A stretch of 64,000 bases of DNA. It comes from a bacterium (GTDB lineage: Bacteria; RBG-13-66-14). Every line of letters begins with the position of its first letter. The first letter of the stretch is position 1. Of the stretch, positions 33,188-41,850 are shown piece after piece. A program made the translations under genes and the position numbers. The stretch spans positions 1-64,000 of the forward strand of contig DATKYS010000051.1 of NCBI GenBank assembly GCA_035528375.1, read 5' to 3'. The notes below the pieces were generated by a model. That model ran no database searches. It was not told the DNA's origin and saw only the letters and a list, made by a program, of their open reading frames with translations.

Positions 33188-33430
33188 GGGCGGAATGGCC
33201 CCCCGCCTTAACGGGTGAGGCGCGATTCCGCTACATACTCGTAGGGGCCGACCGACCGGCCGGTCCTTTTTTCAAAGGTAGCCCTCACCCTGACCCTCTC
33301 CCACAGGGAGAGGGAAAACTTTCCCACGCTCTCCCCGTTATCTTTCGCGGATGCGCCTCCCCCAAATGTAGGGCGGCCCCGTGGGATGCATCCCCTGCGG
33401 GCCGCCCTACATCATCGCAGCTTTGGGGTG
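33188..33430. repeat. Intergenic palindromic repeat mosaic, cluster 8
   Basis: A shortened GTAGGGGCCGACCGACC element near 33241-33257, CTCCCACAGGGAGAG near 33298-33312, and GTAGGGCGGCCCCGTGGGATGCATCCC...GGGCCGCCCTAC at 33368-33411, a long near-perfect palindrome centred on ATGCAT. Confidence 0.75.
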
Positions 33431-33492
33431 AGGGCTGCCTTTATAAAAAACGGGCGCCCCAACGGACTCCCGCGCCAATCCTCCGCCCCGGC

Positions 33493-34065
33493 TCAAATCA
33501 GCCCGGTGAGCCCGATGAAGGCCATCGCCATGATGCCGGCGGAAATCATCGTTATCCCCGGCCCCTTCAGCCCCGCCGGGATGTCCGACTTCTCTATCTT
33601 CTCCCGGATGCCCGCCAGCGCGACGATCGCCAGCATCCACCCCAACCCCGACCCGATCCCGTACCCCACCGTCTCCAGGAATCCGTACCCCCGCAGGACC
33701 ATGAACAGGCTCACCCCGAGGATGGCGCAGTTCACCGTGATCAGCGCCAGGAACACACCGAAGGAGGCGTAGAGGTCGGGGGAGAACCGCTCGATGGCCA
33801 GCTCGAGCACCTGGGTGATGGCCGCGATGACCACGATGAAGATGATGAACTGGAGGTGCTCCACGCCGAAGGGCACCAGCAGGTAATGCTGGATGGCCCA
33901 GTTGGCCGCCGAGGTCAGCGTCATCACCAGCGTCACCGCCATCCCCATGCCGAAGGCGGTTTTCACGTCCCGGCTGACGGCGATGAAGGGGCACATGCCC
34001 AGGAAGTTGGTGAGGGCGATGTTGTTGGTGAAGGTGGCGGCGAAGAGGACGACCAGCGCTTGCAT
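33493..34065 (-). CDS. nqrE: Na+-translocating NADH:quinone reductase subunit E
   Basis: A 190-residue protein with six membrane helices. It matches NqrE rather than RnfA: NNIALTNFLGMCPFIAVSRDVKTAFGMG, VIAAITQVLELAIERFSPDLYASFGVFLALITVNCAIL and GSGLGWMLAIVALAGIREKIEKSDIP. NqrE with NqrD houses an iron centre (cysteines GMC at about 24 and VNC at about 111) in the membrane. It is the last nqr gene in transcription order and is preceded by an unrelated beta-propeller gene. Confidence 0.92.
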   Translation of the reverse strand: MQALVVLFAATFTNNIALTNFLGMCPFIAVSRDVKTAFGMGMAVTLVMTLTSAANWAIQHYLLVPFGVEHLQFIIFIVVIAAITQVLELAIERFSPDLYASFGVFLALITVNCAILGVSLFMVLRGYGFLETVGYGIGSGLGWMLAIVALAGIREKIEKSDIPAGLKGPGITMISAGIMAMAFIGLTGLI

Positions 34066-34067
34066 GG

Positions 34068-35111
34068 CTATTCCCCCTTGACGGCGGCCCAGGCTGGCTC
34101 GCCGTCGTAGCTCTCGTTTTCCGTAAGCCGGATTTCCACCGGAAGCTCGGATTCGGCCCCGCTCCCGAACAGGATTATCTCAGAGGAAGGGTCGCCCACG
34201 TCGGCCGTCTGGCCGATGAACCAGTCCCCCCCGGCGGGATCGGGCGCGAGGTTGAATCGGTCCGGCTCCAGGGGCCGGGAGGAAAGAACCGTCTCCGTGG
34301 GGGCGTCCATCCGGGCGCCGTACATCAATTCCCCCTCCCGGTACGGGACGAGGAGAGTGCCGTCGGGGAAGCGGCGGAGCGGGCCGAAAACCTCGTCCCC
34401 CGGGGTGGCGAGATCCGAGTTCGCCAGGGCGTCATGAACGAAAACCAACCCGGCGGTGAAGGGCGACACCAACTCGGACCAGGGTTCGTAGACGCAGACC
34501 ACACCGAAGCCCGCCACGTGGACCGGCCAGCGGTAGTCTCCCGGCTCCAGGCTCTGCGGCTCCAAGACCCCGCGCTCCAGATCGTAGTAGTAAACTGCGA
34601 AACAGTTCCGCCGCCCGGACAGGTGCTCCAGCTCCTCGGTGCTCCCCGCGAAGAGCCCCACCGCGCCGTAGTCAATGGCCTCGTAAGAGGAGAAATAAAT
34701 CCGCTCGCCGTCGGCGGACCACGAGAGGTCGTTCTCGACGCCGGGGGTGTCGGTCAGCTTGTCCCAGACGCGGTCCCGCCCGGTATTGTTCAGGTCCATC
34801 AGGTAGAGGTCGGGCTGTCCGTACATCTCGCTCACCCAGGCCAGGTAGCGCCCGTCCGGTGAGAGGGCGGGGGACCGGTCCGCGCACGTGTTGTAAGTAA
34901 TCCGGTCCGGGAGACCCGTGTCCAGGTCCATCACGTAGATTTCGAGGTCGCCTTCGCAATCGGAGACCCAGGCCACGCGGCCGGCCAGTCCGTTCTCGGC
35001 GCAGAGGGCGGCTATCCCCTCGCCGTTGGAGGCCAGGGCCGGTTCGATTTTATCCTGCACCGCCGACGCGGCGGTCAACATCGCCAAAAGGCAGAGAAAC
35101 ACCGGTTTCAT
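34068..35111 (-). CDS. TolB-like WD40/beta-propeller secreted protein
   Basis: A 347-residue protein (ATG 35111; a TTG four codons earlier is possible) with signal peptide 1-18. The repeats GRVAWVSDCEGDLEIYVMDLDTG, DRSPALSPDGRYLAWVSEMYGQPDLYLMDLN and NDLSWSADGERIYFSSYEAI are the TolB/PD40-type propeller blades. No catalytic domain is attached. It lies 2 bases before nqrE, and 90 bases after nqrF. A role in the Nqr complex is not supported by anything but position. Confidence 0.85.
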   Translation of the reverse strand: MKPVFLCLLAMLTAASAVQDKIEPALASNGEGIAALCAENGLAGRVAWVSDCEGDLEIYVMDLDTGLPDRITYNTCADRSPALSPDGRYLAWVSEMYGQPDLYLMDLNNTGRDRVWDKLTDTPGVENDLSWSADGERIYFSSYEAIDYGAVGLFAGSTEELEHLSGRRNCFAVYYYDLERGVLEPQSLEPGDYRWPVHVAGFGVVCVYEPWSELVSPFTAGLVFVHDALANSDLATPGDEVFGPLRRFPDGTLLVPYREGELMYGARMDAPTETVLSSRPLEPDRFNLAPDPAGGDWFIGQTADVGDPSSEIILFGSGAESELPVEIRLTENESYDGEPAWAAVKGE

Positions 35112-35201
35112 CGCACCGTCCAAAAGGTATCGCTCGCGGCGAAGGTCATTGAATCAACGAAGCTCGACCTCGCGGAACCGGGGTGCAGCGCCCCGCGCTG
35201 C

Positions 35202-36296
35202 CTAGCCGAATTTGTCGAAGTGTATCCGGCCTTCCGGGACGCCCTTCTCGATGAGCTCGGCGGTGAGGGAGTTGACCACCACCGGCGCCCCGCACAGGTA
35301 GTACTCGTCGTCCGCGTGGCCCTCGAAAAATTTGCCGAAGAACACGAGGTCCATGCGCCCCCACTCGCCGCCCCAGTCCTTCTCCTCATCGGCCGACAGC
35401 ACCGGGATGTAGTGGAACTTGGGGTTCTTCTCCCACTCTCCGATGTCCGTCTCGCCGTAGAGGTCCCCCTTCACGCGGGCGCCGAAAAAGAGAAAAACCT
35501 CCACCTCCGGGTCGCTCGCCAAAATGTCCGGGATCAGGCTGCGGAAGGGGGCCAGGCCGACGCCGGTGGCCAGGCAGACGGCGTTGCGCCCCGAATGGGC
35601 GTAGAGGAATTCGCCGTAGGGCCCGGAGAATTTCACCGGGTCGCCCTCCTTCATGTTGTGCAGGTAGTTGCTGGCGACGCCGAGTGCTTCGAGGCGCACG
35701 TTGAAGGAGACGGTCTCCCGCAGGCTGGGCAGGCTGGACATGGAGTAGGCGCGGTAGACCGCCTCACCGGTCTCGGGGTCCGGGGCCTGTATCTGGACGT
35801 ACTGCCCGGCCTTGAACTTTATCTGCGGCGGGTCGCTGAGCCGGAAGGTCAGCTCCTTGATGGCCGGCGTCACCAGCTCGGCCCGCTCCAGCACCGCCTC
35901 GTACTCGCTTATTTCAAAATACTGCGACGGAATTTCGACCCGCATGTCGTTGCGGACCTTGACCTGGCAACTCAAGCGCACGTTCCTGGCCATCTCCTCG
36001 TCGGTGAGTACGATTTTTTCCGTGGGCAGGTACGGCCCGGCGCCCTCGGTGACCACCAGCTTGCAGTAGGCGCAGGTCCCCTTCCCGCCGCAGGCCGAGG
36101 GGATGAAGTACTTCTGCTGGAAGAGGGTGTAGAGGAGCGAGTTGCCGCCCCTGACCGAGAGCTCCTTGTCCCCGTTGAGGGTGAGGGTGACCTGGCCGTA
36201 GTCGGCCAAAAATTTGTCGGCCAGGGCGAGGATGAGCCCCAGGGCGAGGGCTATCCCGCCGATGACCGCCGCCGAGGTGAGGATGATGGGGAGCAT
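35202..36296 (-). CDS. nqrF: Na+-translocating NADH:quinone reductase subunit F
   Basis: A 364-residue NADH-oxidising subunit. An N-terminal membrane anchor (4-30) is followed by a 2Fe-2S ferredoxin domain with Cys69, Cys75, Cys78 and Cys110, the NqrF spacing. The reductase domain has the FAD motif RAYSMSS, GVGLAPFRS for NADH and YYLCGAP near the end. It is shorter than many NqrF (about 405), with a compact C-terminal domain. NqrF separates this locus from Rnf, in which RnfC/RnfB feed electrons. It is flanked by a hypothetical secreted gene and the propeller gene. Confidence 0.92.
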   Translation of the reverse strand: MLPIILTSAAVIGGIALALGLILALADKFLADYGQVTLTLNGDKELSVRGGNSLLYTLFQQKYFIPSACGGKGTCAYCKLVVTEGAGPYLPTEKIVLTDEEMARNVRLSCQVKVRNDMRVEIPSQYFEISEYEAVLERAELVTPAIKELTFRLSDPPQIKFKAGQYVQIQAPDPETGEAVYRAYSMSSLPSLRETVSFNVRLEALGVASNYLHNMKEGDPVKFSGPYGEFLYAHSGRNAVCLATGVGLAPFRSLIPDILASDPEVEVFLFFGARVKGDLYGETDIGEWEKNPKFHYIPVLSADEEKDWGGEWGRMDLVFFGKFFEGHADDEYYLCGAPVVVNSLTAELIEKGVPEGRIHFDKFG

Positions 36297-36325
36297 ATAC
36301 CTCTAATACCGGCTGACGTGAGTTC

Positions 36326-36967
36326 TCAAGGCTCGGAGAAGACGACCGTCGTTCCCTCTGGTGGCTCCTCGCGGAGGGATTCGGCGATTTTTTCGAAGTC
36401 CGGCGCGTCGGCCGCCAGGACGCCCACCACCAGGAAAAGCCTACTCACCCCCGTGGTCTCCACGCCCTCGGTTTCGGCGAAGAACCCGCCGGTCTGAACC
36501 ACCACCGAGTGGAGGGAGCCCGACATCCGCCCGGAAGTCACCGGCGCGCTCCAGCAGTGCCCCTCCACCGCGGCCGTGTCGTACTCGCCGCCGGTGAAGC
36601 GGTGCGTCACCGTGTACGCCACGTCACGGTCCACCCACTCGTCGCCGGAGACGCCGAAATAGACGTGAACCGAGTAGGGCTCCCGCGCCGGATCGTACTC
36701 GGGAACGGGCGGCAACTCGATCTCTATCTCGCTCCCGGCCTCCACCGGCCCCAGGGCGAGGGGGAAGACGTATCCCGCGGCGGGATCGCCGTCCAGGAGG
36801 GCCGCCTCTTCCCACACCACCCCGTCGAGGATGATGAAATCGTCGTAGCGTTCCAGGTACGCCGAGTAGTATTCATTCTCCAGGGAGGTCCAGAAGTCGG
36901 GGCCGCGCACGTCGGCCGCCGAGCCGAGAACCAGAAGCGTCACGAGAATGAGGCCGATTCCCCGCAT
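36326..36967 (-). CDS. Secreted protein of unknown function within the nqr locus
   Basis: Starting at ATG 36967 (GGAGG seven bases ahead) this is 213 residues with signal peptide 1-17. The mature part has an all-beta pattern (IEIELPPVPEYDPAREPY, VHVYFGVSGDEWVDRDVAY) and one cysteine. No family is recognised. A longer open frame upstream overlaps the glycosyltransferase gene and lacks a ribosome binding site. It ends 29 bases before nqrF. Confidence 0.7.
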   Translation of the reverse strand: MRGIGLILVTLLVLGSAADVRGPDFWTSLENEYYSAYLERYDDFIILDGVVWEEAALLDGDPAAGYVFPLALGPVEAGSEIEIELPPVPEYDPAREPYSVHVYFGVSGDEWVDRDVAYTVTHRFTGGEYDTAAVEGHCWSAPVTSGRMSGSLHSVVVQTGGFFAETEGVETTGVSRLFLVVGVLAADAPDFEKIAESLREEPPEGTTVVFSEP

Positions 36968-37007
36968 GTTCCCTCCTAAGCCGCCCGGGCGCGCAGCCCA
37001 CTCCCCC

Positions 37008-38375
37008 TCAACGCCCCGTCCCGGACGGTGCGGATGACGCCGTTTCCGCGGCGCCGCGCGCATCCGTAAACCGCCGCCTGAGAAAGTAAACGCTCATGCC
37101 GATCAGGTACACAGTGATGGAGGACACCACGAACAGCAAATAAGCCGGCTTGTAAACCCCCAGGCGGTTGGCGAAAAAGGCCGCCGCCTCGACCAGGGGC
37201 CAGGCGAGCAGGACGATGCCGGCGAAGGACCACCTTTCGCGCCGCACGTTATCGGCCGTAACCAGGGCCAGGGGCAAAATCAAGAAAATCAGGTAGGTAG
37301 GCCATGTCACCGCGTTGAGCAGAAATACGGCCAACAGAATCACGATGTACTCGTTGAGCCGCCGGCGCGGTTCGCGCGGTTCGCGCCGGAACGCGACCAT
37401 CAGCGGGACCAGCAGAGCCAGGCGCAGCGCCTTATCTATCCAGGAGAAGACCGCCGGCGGGACGTTCAACAGGTTGACGCCGGGTGCCCCGGCCCCCTCC
37501 GGGGCGACCAGGTAGCGCGCCAGCGCGCCTGAGAGCGAGACGTTCTTGTCGTGATAGACCAGGTAGTGAACCCCTTGGCTGCCGAACATCGTCGGTTGGA
37601 GAAAGTTGACGTAATACTCGTTGTATAAGGCCAGCGTTCCATCCCATCCGCGGATCAACACCGGCAGCAAGCCGTTGAACACCAAGAAAACGATCACCGC
37701 GCCCACCGCGATCCTTGCGCGTTTGTGGAGCAGAAAGTACAGGACGAAGAGCGCCGGGGCGAGCTTCACCGCCACCGCCATTCCCAGGAGGATACCGGCG
37801 CTCCAATCCCGCTGTTTCTCCGCCATGACCAAGCCGCCCAGGACGAGGGCCATCAACAGGATGTTCGCCTGCCCGTAGATGAAGAGGTTGCAGAACCAGT
37901 AATGCGCCGTACACAGAAGCGGCAGGCCGATGACGACGAACAGGCGGCTCCCGACGAGCGCCGGATCGGCGTTGCGGAGCAGGCGGTAAACGAGGGACAG
38001 GCAGAGCAGCGTGAGACCGAGGTTGACGAGCCCAAAGGCGACGTAGAAGGCCGACGGGGGCAGCCATGCGATCAGACCGAGCAGGACGACGAACGCGGGG
38101 GGATATAAGTATCCCCACTGCCCGGGCTCGTAGACCCGCCGGCCGGCGTAGAAGTCGTTGGCGGCCCTGTAGAAGATGGACAGGTCGTTGTCGCTTCCCA
38201 GGTTCACGCGCACCAGGGAGGCCAGGCTCAGGTAACAGAAGGCGGCGACGGCTACGGCGCCGAGGATTATCCAGAGCCGGTAAATCGGTCTGACGCTCCA
38301 GGATTCCTTCACCCACGCCCAAATGTGGGCGAAGAGACCCGTCGCAGCCGAATCACCCAGTCGTCGTTCGACCAT
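37008..38375 (-). CDS. GT87/DUF2029-type membrane glycosyltransferase
   Basis: A 455-residue protein with about 10-12 membrane helices. It has the GT87 pattern: SDNDLSIFYRAANDFYAGRRVYEPGQWGYLYPPAFVVLLGLIAWLP, in which the acidic D-L residues after the first helix form the usual catalytic site, then GQANILLMALVLGGLVMAEKQRDWSAGILLGMAVAVKLAPALFVLYFLLHKR. Family members use polyprenyl-phosphate mannose or similar donors to build envelope glycans. It sits between nqrD and a secreted protein of unknown function, an unexpected place. Confidence 0.85.
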   Translation of the reverse strand: MVERRLGDSAATGLFAHIWAWVKESWSVRPIYRLWIILGAVAVAAFCYLSLASLVRVNLGSDNDLSIFYRAANDFYAGRRVYEPGQWGYLYPPAFVVLLGLIAWLPPSAFYVAFGLVNLGLTLLCLSLVYRLLRNADPALVGSRLFVVIGLPLLCTAHYWFCNLFIYGQANILLMALVLGGLVMAEKQRDWSAGILLGMAVAVKLAPALFVLYFLLHKRARIAVGAVIVFLVFNGLLPVLIRGWDGTLALYNEYYVNFLQPTMFGSQGVHYLVYHDKNVSLSGALARYLVAPEGAGAPGVNLLNVPPAVFSWIDKALRLALLVPLMVAFRREPREPRRRLNEYIVILLAVFLLNAVTWPTYLIFLILPLALVTADNVRRERWSFAGIVLLAWPLVEAAAFFANRLGVYKPAYLLFVVSSITVYLIGMSVYFLRRRFTDARGAAETASSAPSGTGR

Positions 38376-38382
38376 GCGTCAC

Positions 38383-39018
38383 CTACGCCGTTGATTTGCC
38401 GAGGTCCCTTTTCCTCGCGGCTCCATCCTGGACCGTGCGGATGACCCAGATGTATGTCCCGAGCATGAAGAAGGCGCCGGGGGCCATGACCATTATCACC
38501 CACGGCTCGAATCCCGGCCCGAGGACCGGAATCCCCGCCAGCGTCCCGAAGCCCAGCAGCTCCCGGAAAATTGAAATTATCAACAGGCTCATGGCGTAGC
38601 CCAGGCTCACCCCGGCGGCGTCCAGAATGCTGGGCAGGGGCTTGTTGTTCGAGGCGAAGGCCTCGGCCCGGCCCATGATGATGCAGTTGGTTATTATCAG
38701 CCCCACGTACGGCCCGATGGCCTTGGAAACCGTTGGTACGAAGGACTTTAACGCGATGTCCACCATGATGACGAAGGCGGCGATGATGAGCGTGTAAACC
38801 GCCATGCGGATGCGCTTGCCGGTGACGTTGCGCACCAGGCTCACCAGAAACGAGCTGCACACGGTGACGAAGACCACGGCTGCGCCCATCGCCACGGTGT
38901 TTATCACCTGGTTGGTCACGGCCAGGGTGGAGCAGATGCCCAGGATCATGCGGAAGATGGGGTTGTCCTCCCACAGCCCCTTGACGAATATCTTCCAGTT
39001 TTCACCCTTCTTGGCCAC
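38383..39018 (-). CDS. nqrD: Na+-translocating NADH:quinone reductase subunit D
   Basis: A 211-residue six-helix protein. DNPIFRMILGICSTLAVTN, YVGLIITNCIIMGRAEAFASNNKPLPSILDAAG, and FFMLGTYIWVIRTVQ match NqrD more closely than RnfE. Cysteines in GICS and TNCI are the expected ligands for the intramembrane iron centre shared with NqrE. It is separated from nqrC by an SH3-domain gene (3 bases after it) and from nqrF by two other genes. Confidence 0.92.
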   Translation of the reverse strand: MAKKGENWKIFVKGLWEDNPIFRMILGICSTLAVTNQVINTVAMGAAVVFVTVCSSFLVSLVRNVTGKRIRMAVYTLIIAAFVIMVDIALKSFVPTVSKAIGPYVGLIITNCIIMGRAEAFASNNKPLPSILDAAGVSLGYAMSLLIISIFRELLGFGTLAGIPVLGPGFEPWVIMVMAPGAFFMLGTYIWVIRTVQDGAARKRDLGKSTA

Positions 39019-39021
39019 GGG

Positions 39022-40425
39022 TCACTCCTCCATCTTCGGCGGGGTGCGGCTCCAGCCCATCAACGGCGCAGCTTCTTCGTAGAACACGTCCCACTGCCCG
39101 GTGTAAACCAGGTACCAGTCTCCTTTACCGGTGGAGAAGCTCAGCACCCGGACGGACGTCCCCGCCTCCAACACCCCCGCCTCGGCGGAACCCGCCTCCG
39201 GCAGACAGAGGAGGGTCAGCGGTTCGAGCAGCTCGCCATACGAGCCGTCCTCACACCGAACTTCGTAGAGAAGTCGGGTCAGGTTTACCGGGCTCCAGAA
39301 GTAACCCAGGGGCCGGGCGTAGTCGTTGCCCGGCGGGCAGTAGAGGGCGTAGAAGCCGGCCTCGGGAATCCAGCGGGCCTCCAGGTCCGTCGAGAACCAC
39401 GTGCCGCCGGCGAGATAATCGGGCGGCGGCAGCGGGTGCCGCACCCAGTCCAGGGGACTGAGCCACTCGCGGGCCATCAGGATGTGGTCCGGCTCATCGA
39501 GGTAACTCATCACGGAGTGGTAGCGCATCACCTCCGGGGTCAGCTCCGCCCCGCCGCTGATGTAGAACCAGCGCCCGGTAGGTTCTTCCTCCCATTCGGG
39601 GATGAACGCCCATTCGGTGTAATCGTAGATGCAACGCAGACCGTCGCCGTCCCGGATAAAGCCCAACACACGCTGTTGGGTTGAGGGAGGCCCTCCGACC
39701 GGCCTGGGGGATGAAGAGCGCGCGTCCAGGGTCAGTTGCAGCTCGGCCGCCCCGTCGCCGTTGAAGTCGCCCGCCTCCAGGCCGTAGAGGCTCCAGTTGT
39801 AGTCCCAACCGAGATATCCGGACTCCTTCTCCCGGGCGATGAACTCCTCCGCGGGCACCTCCTCGACGCTCGTCCCCAGGAAGAAATCGGCCAGGCGCAC
39901 CTCGGCGCTGAACGAGCCCTCGACCCGGAGCACCAGTGGCAGGTAATAGACGTAATCCGTATCGTAGTAGAACTGCTCGTACTCCGCGTGGATTTCCCCC
40001 GGCCCGACCCGGACCTGCTCCGGGGCGCCGTCGGAGTCCAGGTCCGCGGCGAGCGTGAGCTCCGGCTCGCCGAAGGCGTGCTCGACGACCAGGTGGCGTA
40101 CGCCATCCTCCTCCCAGTAGTAGTTATCCTCCTCGGCGGCGACGTAGCCGCGGAGGTCGCCCGAGCGCACCTCGGCCCAGACGTAATCATCCGATGAGTC
40201 GTAATCCACCGCCCAGGCCAGAATCTCGACCCGGTCGCCCCGGTGGAGCAGGCCGATTTTGTTCCCGTCCACCGACGGTGCGTCGCGGACGTTGAGTGCG
40301 TCCACGTCCACCAGGGCGTACATCGGCTCCGGTTCCGGCGTTGAAATCGAATCGGCCCACCCCGGCGCGTCCAGGGCCCCGGCGGCCGCCGTCAGGCCGA
40401 GAACGATGACGGTCATCAATTTCAC
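39022..40425 (-). CDS. Secreted SH3b-domain protein within the nqr locus
   Basis: A 467-residue exported protein starting at GTG 40425, overlapping the nqrC stop as GTGA. Signal peptide 1-17. A bacterial SH3 domain at about 36-95 (ALVDVDALNVRDAPSVDGNKIGLLHRGDRVEIL...WAEVRSGDLRGYV) and a second, weaker one near the C-terminus (LEAGTSVRVLSFSTGKGDWYLVYTGQ). The middle holds a DxDxDG-like stretch (AADLDSDGAPEQVRVG) resembling FG-GAP or calcium-binding repeats. SH3b domains often bind cell wall. A functional tie to Nqr is not apparent, though translation is coupled. Confidence 0.82.
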   Translation of the reverse strand: MKLMTVIVLGLTAAAGALDAPGWADSISTPEPEPMYALVDVDALNVRDAPSVDGNKIGLLHRGDRVEILAWAVDYDSSDDYVWAEVRSGDLRGYVAAEEDNYYWEEDGVRHLVVEHAFGEPELTLAADLDSDGAPEQVRVGPGEIHAEYEQFYYDTDYVYYLPLVLRVEGSFSAEVRLADFFLGTSVEEVPAEEFIAREKESGYLGWDYNWSLYGLEAGDFNGDGAAELQLTLDARSSSPRPVGGPPSTQQRVLGFIRDGDGLRCIYDYTEWAFIPEWEEEPTGRWFYISGGAELTPEVMRYHSVMSYLDEPDHILMAREWLSPLDWVRHPLPPPDYLAGGTWFSTDLEARWIPEAGFYALYCPPGNDYARPLGYFWSPVNLTRLLYEVRCEDGSYGELLEPLTLLCLPEAGSAEAGVLEAGTSVRVLSFSTGKGDWYLVYTGQWDVFYEEAAPLMGWSRTPPKMEE

Positions 40426-41054
40426 GGCGTCCCCCCCTTCGCCGCGGCGAGAAAGGCCGCGATGCCCTCGTTCAGCAGCTTTTCGAGCGATTTCGAGGTC
40501 TGGGTGGCCCCGGTGATGGCCGCCACCTCGTAGGGCTTGTCGGGGGCCTGGTAGGCCACGAGGCCCACGTAGCCCGGCGCCGGGCCCAGCGGCAGGTCGT
40601 CGAACTTTTGCAGAAACTCCGGCTCGGCGATCCGCCCCCCCAGCCCCGGCGTTTCCCCCTGCTCCAGGACCCGCAGGCGGTAAATATTTTTGTAATCGGG
40701 CGTCAGGGCCACCAGGACTTTAATCACGCTCCACAGGCCGCTCCCCGAGGCCTCGAACGCCACGCCCAGCTCCTTCCCCGCGTCGTCGTAGCCCCGGTAG
40801 AGCGTCATCCCGCCGGTCTGGTCCTTCTTGACGTGCTTGGAGTAAATTTCGTCCACCCGGGCGGGCGGGAGCTCCACCCCGGGGTCGGCCAGGCCGAAAA
40901 CCTCGATGACGCGGCGGTTGAACAGGCGCGCCTTCTGCTCGTCTATCACCGGCTTGGTGTAGGCGTAGAGGGCGGTCAGGGCCGAGGCCACCAGCACCGA
41001 GGCGGCGACGAGGAAGAGGACCATGAAGGGCCGCGAGTCTTTATTGAAGGGCAT
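40422..41054 (-). CDS. nqrC: Na+-translocating NADH:quinone reductase subunit C
   Basis: A 210-residue FMN-binding subunit with one N-terminal membrane helix (8-32). The periplasmic domain has QGETPGLGGRI and the flavinylation site TGATQTS (Thr181-Gly-Ala-Thr184-Gln-Thr186), where FMN is attached to a threonine. Length is closer to RnfG than to many NqrC, but the other subunits are Nqr-type. Upstream the start codon lies 14 bases inside an unrelated AT-rich gene; downstream it is coupled to the SH3b gene. Confidence 0.88.
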   Translation of the reverse strand: MPFNKDSRPFMVLFLVAASVLVASALTALYAYTKPVIDEQKARLFNRRVIEVFGLADPGVELPPARVDEIYSKHVKKDQTGGMTLYRGYDDAGKELGVAFEASGSGLWSVIKVLVALTPDYKNIYRLRVLEQGETPGLGGRIAEPEFLQKFDDLPLGPAPGYVGLVAYQAPDKPYEVAAITGATQTSKSLEKLLNEGIAAFLAAAKGGTP

Positions 41055-41457
41055 GTTGTTTTATCACTACGATGTTGTACGAGTAGAACTGATAGTCAGG
41101 ACCAGAATACAGATTCCCGGATGATGTCCGCCTCTGTTTTCTACCTTTCTCTTGATGCTGCTTAAGCACATCCTTGTATTGCTTATAGAGGCTATCCGAA
41201 AGACCAATCAACTTTATGTCTGTAAATGACAGCAGTTCAAGCGTATCTAACTCCTCTCTGACATCGTATATCTCCCCGTAGGTTTTATTTATCCCTTTTT
41301 TGTCCGCCCAACTGGAGACGATATAGAACTCCCAACGCTCGTACAGACCGTAATAGGACCAGAAGGCGGCCTCGACGGGAATGCTGTGCTTGAGTAATGC
41401 CTTGACAATTATCGAGCCTTCCTCCCGATACTCCTTTACCAGAATGTTCTCAACCAT
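41041..41457 (-). CDS. Unknown protein paired with a HEPN gene
   Basis: A 138-residue AT-richer gene of no family I recognise. KALLKHSIPVEAAFWSYY and ERWEFYIVSSWADKKGINKTYGEIYDV are the most distinctive stretches. There is no signal peptide or membrane helix. It overlaps the HEPN gene by 22 bases and the start of nqrC by 14. As second gene of a two-gene unit with a HEPN protein, it may be the partner in a toxin-antitoxin-like pair, although no nucleotidyltransferase motif (GSxxxG) is present. Confidence 0.65.
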   Translation of the reverse strand: MVENILVKEYREEGSIIVKALLKHSIPVEAAFWSYYGLYERWEFYIVSSWADKKGINKTYGEIYDVREELDTLELLSFTDIKLIGLSDSLYKQYKDVLKQHQEKGRKQRRTSSGNLYSGPDYQFYSYNIVVIKQHALQ

Positions 41458-41849
41458 GATAGAACTCCATCGTGAGGATGTGTCACTGCCTCGAAAAGGT
41501 CTTCAGCTTCGTTTTTACTTTTCGTTGGCTCATACCTCGAATCAGGTTTCCATTTTTTTACTGTAGCCAAATATATCGCTGTCTGGTTATTCGCTGGTCC
41601 CTCTCCCAAAGCTGCTTTATCGAATAATTTATCGAAATTATGGGTCCAACTTGCATCCACACGTTCTTTCTCTGGGAATTCGTGTCGCCGGGTTCGTTTA
41701 GCAATTACAGCCTTCAGGGCACATTCAACGGCATACCCTATCAAGTAATAGGCACCGACGTATCTTCTAGCTTCTAACAAAATCTGAGCATCTCTTACGC
41801 GATCAAGTGCCATTTGTTTTAAATCACTACTCATTAGTAGTGTACCCAT
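41436..41849 (-). CDS. HEPN-domain protein
   Basis: A 137-residue helical protein. ALDRVRDAQILLEARRYVGAYYLIGYAVECALKAVIAKRTRR is typical of HEPN/DUF-type helical bundles, and an R-x4-H-like motif (RTRRHE, residues about 52-58) occupies the position of the HEPN RNase site. GGGGAG precedes ATG 41849. The gene is AT-richer than nqrB and nqrC on either side, so the pair appears to have been inserted between them. HEPN proteins commonly act as RNase toxins controlled by a cognate partner, here perhaps the overlapping gene. Confidence 0.75.
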   Translation of the reverse strand: MGTLLMSSDLKQMALDRVRDAQILLEARRYVGAYYLIGYAVECALKAVIAKRTRRHEFPEKERVDASWTHNFDKLFDKAALGEGPANNQTAIYLATVKKWKPDSRYEPTKSKNEAEDLFEAVTHPHDGVLSWLRTFW

Positions 41850-41850
41850 A

